Shown here piece by piece: positions 29,121-32,120 of a stretch of DNA of 32,120 bases (its first letter is position 1; every line of letters starts with the position of its first letter). A program made the position numbers and the translations under genes. Below the pieces are notes generated by a model. The model was not told the origin of the DNA, did no database searches, and saw only the letters and a program-made list of their open reading frames with translations. Origin of the DNA: Pseudoflavonifractor sp. 60 (GTDB lineage Bacteria; Bacillota; Clostridia; Oscillospirales; Oscillospiraceae). The stretch lies in the NCBI RefSeq assembly GCF_009911645.1, contig NZ_QWKI01000157.1, positions 1-32,120 of the forward strand. The letters are read 5' to 3'.

Positions 29121-30062
29121 CTACACGCCCGCCTCCAGGTCTTTGACCAGCGGCGGAATTTGAGAGATCATGTTGTCCATGTCCTCAAACATGGCGCTCT
29201 TTGTGGTGCCCAGCCGGCTGGTGGAGTCAATGTGCTTGACCACCTCCTGATACTGATTCTTGATCTGGTCAAAGAACTGGCACAGGGTCTGCAATTCCTG
29301 GCGGGAGGCCTCGATGACGGCAGAGATCCCGCTCTGTACCGACACAGCTCCCTCCGCCGCCGCAGTGATCTGCTCAAAGCTGCCCTCCGCCTGGGACATA
29401 ATGCCCACATTCTGGTTCAGGGTCTCCCGGGAGGTGGAGATGCTCTCGCTCAGCTCATTGGCGCGGGCCTCCACCTCGCTCACTCCGCTGTCCACCTCAC
29501 CTGCCAGCGACTGGATTTCTCCCGACAGCTGCTTCACCTGGGCGGCCACCACGGCGAAGCTCCGCCCCTCGGCACCCGCCCTGGCGGCCTCGATGGAGGC
29601 GTTAATGGCCAGAATATTAGTCTCCTCCGCAATGGAGACAATTTTGCTCATGGACTGCTGAATTTCCTTAATTGCCTTCGCCAGCTGGGAGAATGTCTCC
29701 GCCATGGTGTCGTAGGACTGCTGCACCTGCATAGAGGTCTGTCCCAGCTCCGACATCCGCCCTCTGGCCTCGGACACCGCCTGCCCGATTTCCCCCCGCA
29801 CCTGGCTGAACTGCTCCGCCGTTTCGTTGATATTGGAGAAGGAGGCCCCCAGGTCCTGGAGCTTCGTCTGAAAGCGGTCCCCCTCCTTCAGCACGCCGCC
29901 GAAGGAGGCGCCGATCTGGCTCAGCTCCCACAGGGAGACCACCTCCTTTTTCACCAGCTCCTGCTGATATTTCTTTAAGCTGTCGGCAATGTACAGCACC
30001 GGATAGAGGCTCTTCTCCTGGGATGCCCGCTGAGGCTGCCCCTTCTTTTTTCGCAGAAACAT
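29121..30062 (-). CDS. Cytoplasmic methyl-accepting-chemotaxis-like signalling protein
   Basis: A 313-residue, largely coiled-coil protein with no transmembrane helix. Around residues 140-185 it has the hairpin tip of the MCP signalling domain (SIAEETNILAINASIEAARA, then GAEGRSFAVVAAQVKQLS), the part that contacts CheA and CheW. No PAS, Cache or HAMP domain is visible; residues 1-60 are basic and then helical. The gene lies 14 bases after the FIST-domain gene on the same strand and is surely co-transcribed, so FIST may sense and this protein may relay the signal. No che or flagellar genes are in the window. Confidence 0.88.
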   Translation of the reverse strand: MFLRKKKGQPQRASQEKSLYPVLYIADSLKKYQQELVKKEVVSLWELSQIGASFGGVLKEGDRFQTKLQDLGASFSNINETAEQFSQVRGEIGQAVSEARGRMSELGQTSMQVQQSYDTMAETFSQLAKAIKEIQQSMSKIVSIAEETNILAINASIEAARAGAEGRSFAVVAAQVKQLSGEIQSLAGEVDSGVSEVEARANELSESISTSRETLNQNVGIMSQAEGSFEQITAAAEGAVSVQSGISAVIEASRQELQTLCQFFDQIKNQYQEVVKHIDSTSRLGTTKSAMFEDMDNMISQIPPLVKDLEAGV

Positions 30063-30076
30063 CGCGCTTCACTCCT

Positions 30077-31132
30077 TTATTCAAAGACCACGCAGGTCAT
30101 GGACTGGTTGACAAAGCGGTTGTTGTAGTGCTCCCCATAGCCCACAAAGCCGGCGTGATTGCCCAGAGCCGCCATATCGCGCAGATAGCTCTGCATATAG
30201 CCCTGCTCTGAGAACAGCTTATAGCGAAACAGACAGTTTACCGAAAAAATGGCCGAGCGGTGGGGGAAATCGTGACAGATCTGCTGGATGGTGTCCTGTA
30301 CAATGGCCCGGTAGTCGCCCAGCTCCAGCAGGATGAGCACGTCGGAGTCGTTTACCTGGCGGAAGCAGGCCAGCGCGCTGCCCCGGACCTCCTTGATGGA
30401 GATGATGCAGGTGTCGTCTCCATTCAGCTTGCCGAAGGGATTTTGAAAGGTGCGGGTGAGGATCTCCTCGTCCGTCACATGGAGGATATCCTGGTAGACC
30501 TGCTTGGCGCTTTTTCCGTTCAGCGCCCCCAGGACATAGTTGGCCCGGTCGGTGTTGGAGGCCACAAAGCGGTAGTTCCCCAGCTGGTGATAAATGTTCT
30601 CCTTATAGGTCTTGACCCGGCCGCTCTGGTTGCGCACCAGGGCGTAAGCCACCGCGTCCTGGTAGACCTGCCCGTTTACCGACACCTGGCCCTGGTCGCC
30701 GGTGCCCCCCACCAGAGAGATGCCCCGCTTGCGCAGCGCGGTATCCACGGTGGTAAGCACGCAGGCGTCGTTGCCGGAGCAGAAATCAATGCAGACCGTG
30801 TCCCGGCTGGAGCCGCCCAGCGCCTGCATATCCCGCTCCATACGCTGTATGTATTTCACCGGCATGGTGGACGCCTCCTCCAGCACATTGGCAACGGCGG
30901 CAACCCCGTCGGTGAAGGCGATGATCCCGACCCCGTGCTCCACTACGTGGGTCTTATAGCACATTCCAATACAGCCAATGCTGGGGACCCCGGGGAAGCG
31001 CTGCTCCAGCGCCGCCACGTGTTCCTTAAACTGATCGCTGTTGGACAATAGCATAATGAACTGGGGATGGATGAGACCCTGCAGCGCCTCGTCCAGATTT
31101 CCGCGCTGACTCATTCCAAAAAACTGCTTCAT
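30077..31132 (-). CDS. FIST-domain sensory protein
   Basis: A 351-residue soluble protein with the N-terminal and C-terminal parts of the FIST sensory module. Marks include PSIGCIGMCYKTHV, GISLVGGTGDQGQ, YGEHYNN and the regular alternation of strands seen in the family, which is thought to bind small ligands such as amino acids. The ATG at 31132 has a GAGGAGG site. A consensus sigma-A promoter sits just upstream. FIST proteins are often encoded beside chemoreceptor, histidine kinase or GGDEF genes; here the partner is the MCP-like gene 14 bases downstream. The ligand is unknown. Confidence 0.87.
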   Translation of the reverse strand: MKQFFGMSQRGNLDEALQGLIHPQFIMLLSNSDQFKEHVAALEQRFPGVPSIGCIGMCYKTHVVEHGVGIIAFTDGVAAVANVLEEASTMPVKYIQRMERDMQALGGSSRDTVCIDFCSGNDACVLTTVDTALRKRGISLVGGTGDQGQVSVNGQVYQDAVAYALVRNQSGRVKTYKENIYHQLGNYRFVASNTDRANYVLGALNGKSAKQVYQDILHVTDEEILTRTFQNPFGKLNGDDTCIISIKEVRGSALACFRQVNDSDVLILLELGDYRAIVQDTIQQICHDFPHRSAIFSVNCLFRYKLFSEQGYMQSYLRDMAALGNHAGFVGYGEHYNNRFVNQSMTCVVFE

Positions 31133-31166
31133 GCCCTGCCTCCTCGTATATCATACTGAGTGTTTC

Positions 31167-31195
31167 ATTATATGGGAAAAATATCCGAATGTCAA
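31167..31195 (-). promoter_or_regulatory. Consensus promoter of the FIST-MCP operon
   Basis: On the minus strand TTGACA (31195-31190) and TATAAT (31172-31167) are both perfect and 17 bp apart. This is the strongest sigma-A promoter seen in the window. Confidence 0.9.
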
Positions 31196-31226
31196 TATAA
31201 AGCGAACTGAAATCGGGGGGCAGCGG

Positions 31227-31916
31227 CTAGTCCTGGGCGGGGGGATATTCGTTGCACAGCAGACGGTAAGGGGGCTCATCCTCCTCAATGGCGGGGAAGC
31301 GGCCCACCGGGGGATTGAAGCGGTTGTCGGTGTTGTCGTCGTTGCACTGGCTCACCTCGCCCAGCAGAACGGGGCCGGTGCCCTCCTCCACCGAGAAGTC
31401 GTGGTAGAGCAGCTGCTGGATGTGGATGCTCTCCCCGGGGGTCAGGCGGATCTGCGTGCCGGCGGGGACGGTGTAGGTCCGCCCGTCGGTGTGGACGGTG
31501 ACAGGGGAAGAATAGTCAATCTCCTCGTCCGGCAGGGAGTTGTAAACCCGAATGAGCACGTTGCCGCCCCCCCGGTTGATAATATCCTCCGTCTTGTACC
31601 AGTGGAAGTGGTTGGGGGCGTACTGGCCCTCTCGCAGGTAGAGCACCTTCTCCGCATACACCTTGGGGTACTTGTCCGGCATGGCCCGGTTTCCGTTGCG
31701 GAGGGTTATCAGGGAGAAGCCAAAGTGGTCAAAGTCCCCCTTGCCATAGTCGGTGATGTCCCAGCCCAGGGCGTTGTCCCGGATTTCATCGTACTCACGG
31801 CCCTTCTCCGCCCACTCCCCGGGGGTGAAGCCGAGGAAGGGGGGCAGGGCAAACCGGTACTCCCTCAGCATGGCCTCAAATTCCTTGATGACGGCGTTGA
31901 TCTCAGAGCGTTTCAC
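31227..31916 (-). CDS. D-lyxose ketol-isomerase (cupin)
   Basis: A 229-residue protein, matching the usual 225-230 residues of D-lyxose isomerase (EC 5.3.1.15), which interconverts D-lyxose and D-xylulose. It is a cupin: the metal-binding set begins with His103 and His105 (PNHFHWYKTEDI), with Glu110 close by and His165/His172 (SIHIQQLLYHDF) in the second motif. GEVSQCNDDNTDNRF is another family mark. The start is GTG at 31916, about ten bases after AAAGGA; no in-frame ATG is nearby. It stands alone, with its own promoter and no other pentose genes in the window. A relative acting on a similar sugar is possible. Confidence 0.88.
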   Translation of the reverse strand: MKRSEINAVIKEFEAMLREYRFALPPFLGFTPGEWAEKGREYDEIRDNALGWDITDYGKGDFDHFGFSLITLRNGNRAMPDKYPKVYAEKVLYLREGQYAPNHFHWYKTEDIINRGGGNVLIRVYNSLPDEEIDYSSPVTVHTDGRTYTVPAGTQIRLTPGESIHIQQLLYHDFSVEEGTGPVLLGEVSQCNDDNTDNRFNPPVGRFPAIEEDEPPYRLLCNEYPPAQD

Positions 31917-31952
31917 AATATCATCGTCCTTTCTGCAGGGCTTCTATCTTCC

Positions 31953-31981
31953 ATGCTATCACGGAGGATTTTCCTTGTCAA
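31953..31981 (-). promoter_or_regulatory. Promoter of the lyxose isomerase gene
   Basis: On the minus strand TTGACA (31981-31976) lies 17 bp from TAGCAT (31958-31953), about 36 bases before the GTG start. Confidence 0.65.
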
Positions 31982-32046
31982 CTGGAGATTTCCTATCCTT
32001 TGCGTCACGAAGCAGACAAATTTTGCAGAATGGACCAGGCCCACAC

Positions 32047-32084
32047 AAGCGGCGAAGCCGCTTGCCCCCTTTGGCAAAGGGGGC
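32047..32084. repeat. Two adjacent palindromes in the right-end intergenic region
   Basis: AAGCGGC-GAA-GCCGCTT (32047-32063) is directly followed by GCCCCCTTT-GGC-AAAGGGGGC (32064-32084). Both stems are perfect and have 3-base loops. No T-run follows. It resembles a dispersed intergenic repeat of this bacterial group rather than a single-gene terminator. Confidence 0.65.
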
Positions 32085-32120
32085 CGAAAGATTATCATAT
32101 GAAGTGCAACACAAGAAAAA

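Noticed and set aside
31131-32102. 323-codon plus-strand frame over the lyxose isomerase
   Set aside because: It covers a well-matched cupin isomerase on the other strand and shows no motif.

Overview
The window looks like chromosome of a high-GC, Gram-positive gut anaerobe of the class Clostridia, probably Oscillospiraceae-like (Flavonifractor/Lawsonibacter type). This is inferred from gene content and style: strong AGGAGG ribosome-binding sites, short lipoprotein and secretory signals, an S-layer-homology protein, YtrA-type ABC genes, clustered LysR, flavodoxin and aldo/keto-reductase genes, and few AT-rich patches. No rRNA, tRNA or CRISPR array was seen.

Layout. (1) 1-1500 is a scar: a LysR gene broken at both ends, a cut-off MerR gene, and short pieces of a replication-initiator-like gene and a MobC-like gene. 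(2) 1431-10990 is the most striking part, a phospho-signalling island. A minus-strand operon encodes a small Ser/Thr kinase, a zinc-ribbon/transmembrane/beta-helix protein and a tiny zinc-ribbon ORF. Divergent from it runs a tightly packed plus-strand operon: XRE regulator, kinase with extracellular leucine-rich repeats, soluble FHA protein, PP2C phosphatase, membrane trypsin-like protease with a cytoplasmic FHA domain, second PP2C, and a membrane vWA protein with a cytoplasmic FHA domain. Kinases (writers), phosphatases (erasers) and FHA domains (phosphothreonine readers) lie together with four different predicted extracellular modules. (3) 11095-15550 holds an AraC regulator, a GlcG/HbpS-like remnant, a lipoprotein hydrolase plus iron alcohol dehydrogenase operon, and an AT-richer lipoprotein/XRE divergent pair.

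(4) 15631-25593 is a redox/hydrolase cluster: two aldo/keto reductases, an FMN-reductase-like flavoprotein, a two-domain esterase lipoprotein, a flavodoxin, a hydrolase-flavodoxin lipoprotein, an SLH-flavodoxin surface protein and two paralogous LysR regulators. A 42-bp element precedes three of its transcription units at a fixed distance from the -10 box. One copy lies between the divergent LysR and flavodoxin genes, which points to that LysR as the activator of a local regulon. (5) 25640-27120 is a graveyard: pieces of a GH3 beta-glucosidase, a beta-phosphoglucomutase and a GH65 phosphorylase joined end to end, followed by a broken transposase. (6) 27121-29092 is a YtrA-type GntR, ABC ATPase and permease operon. 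(7) 29121-31132 (minus) pairs a soluble chemoreceptor-like protein with a FIST sensor protein. (8) 31227-31916 (minus) encodes a D-lyxose ketol-isomerase, and the right edge carries tandem palindromes.

Functions come from recognised family motifs read by eye. No database search was run.
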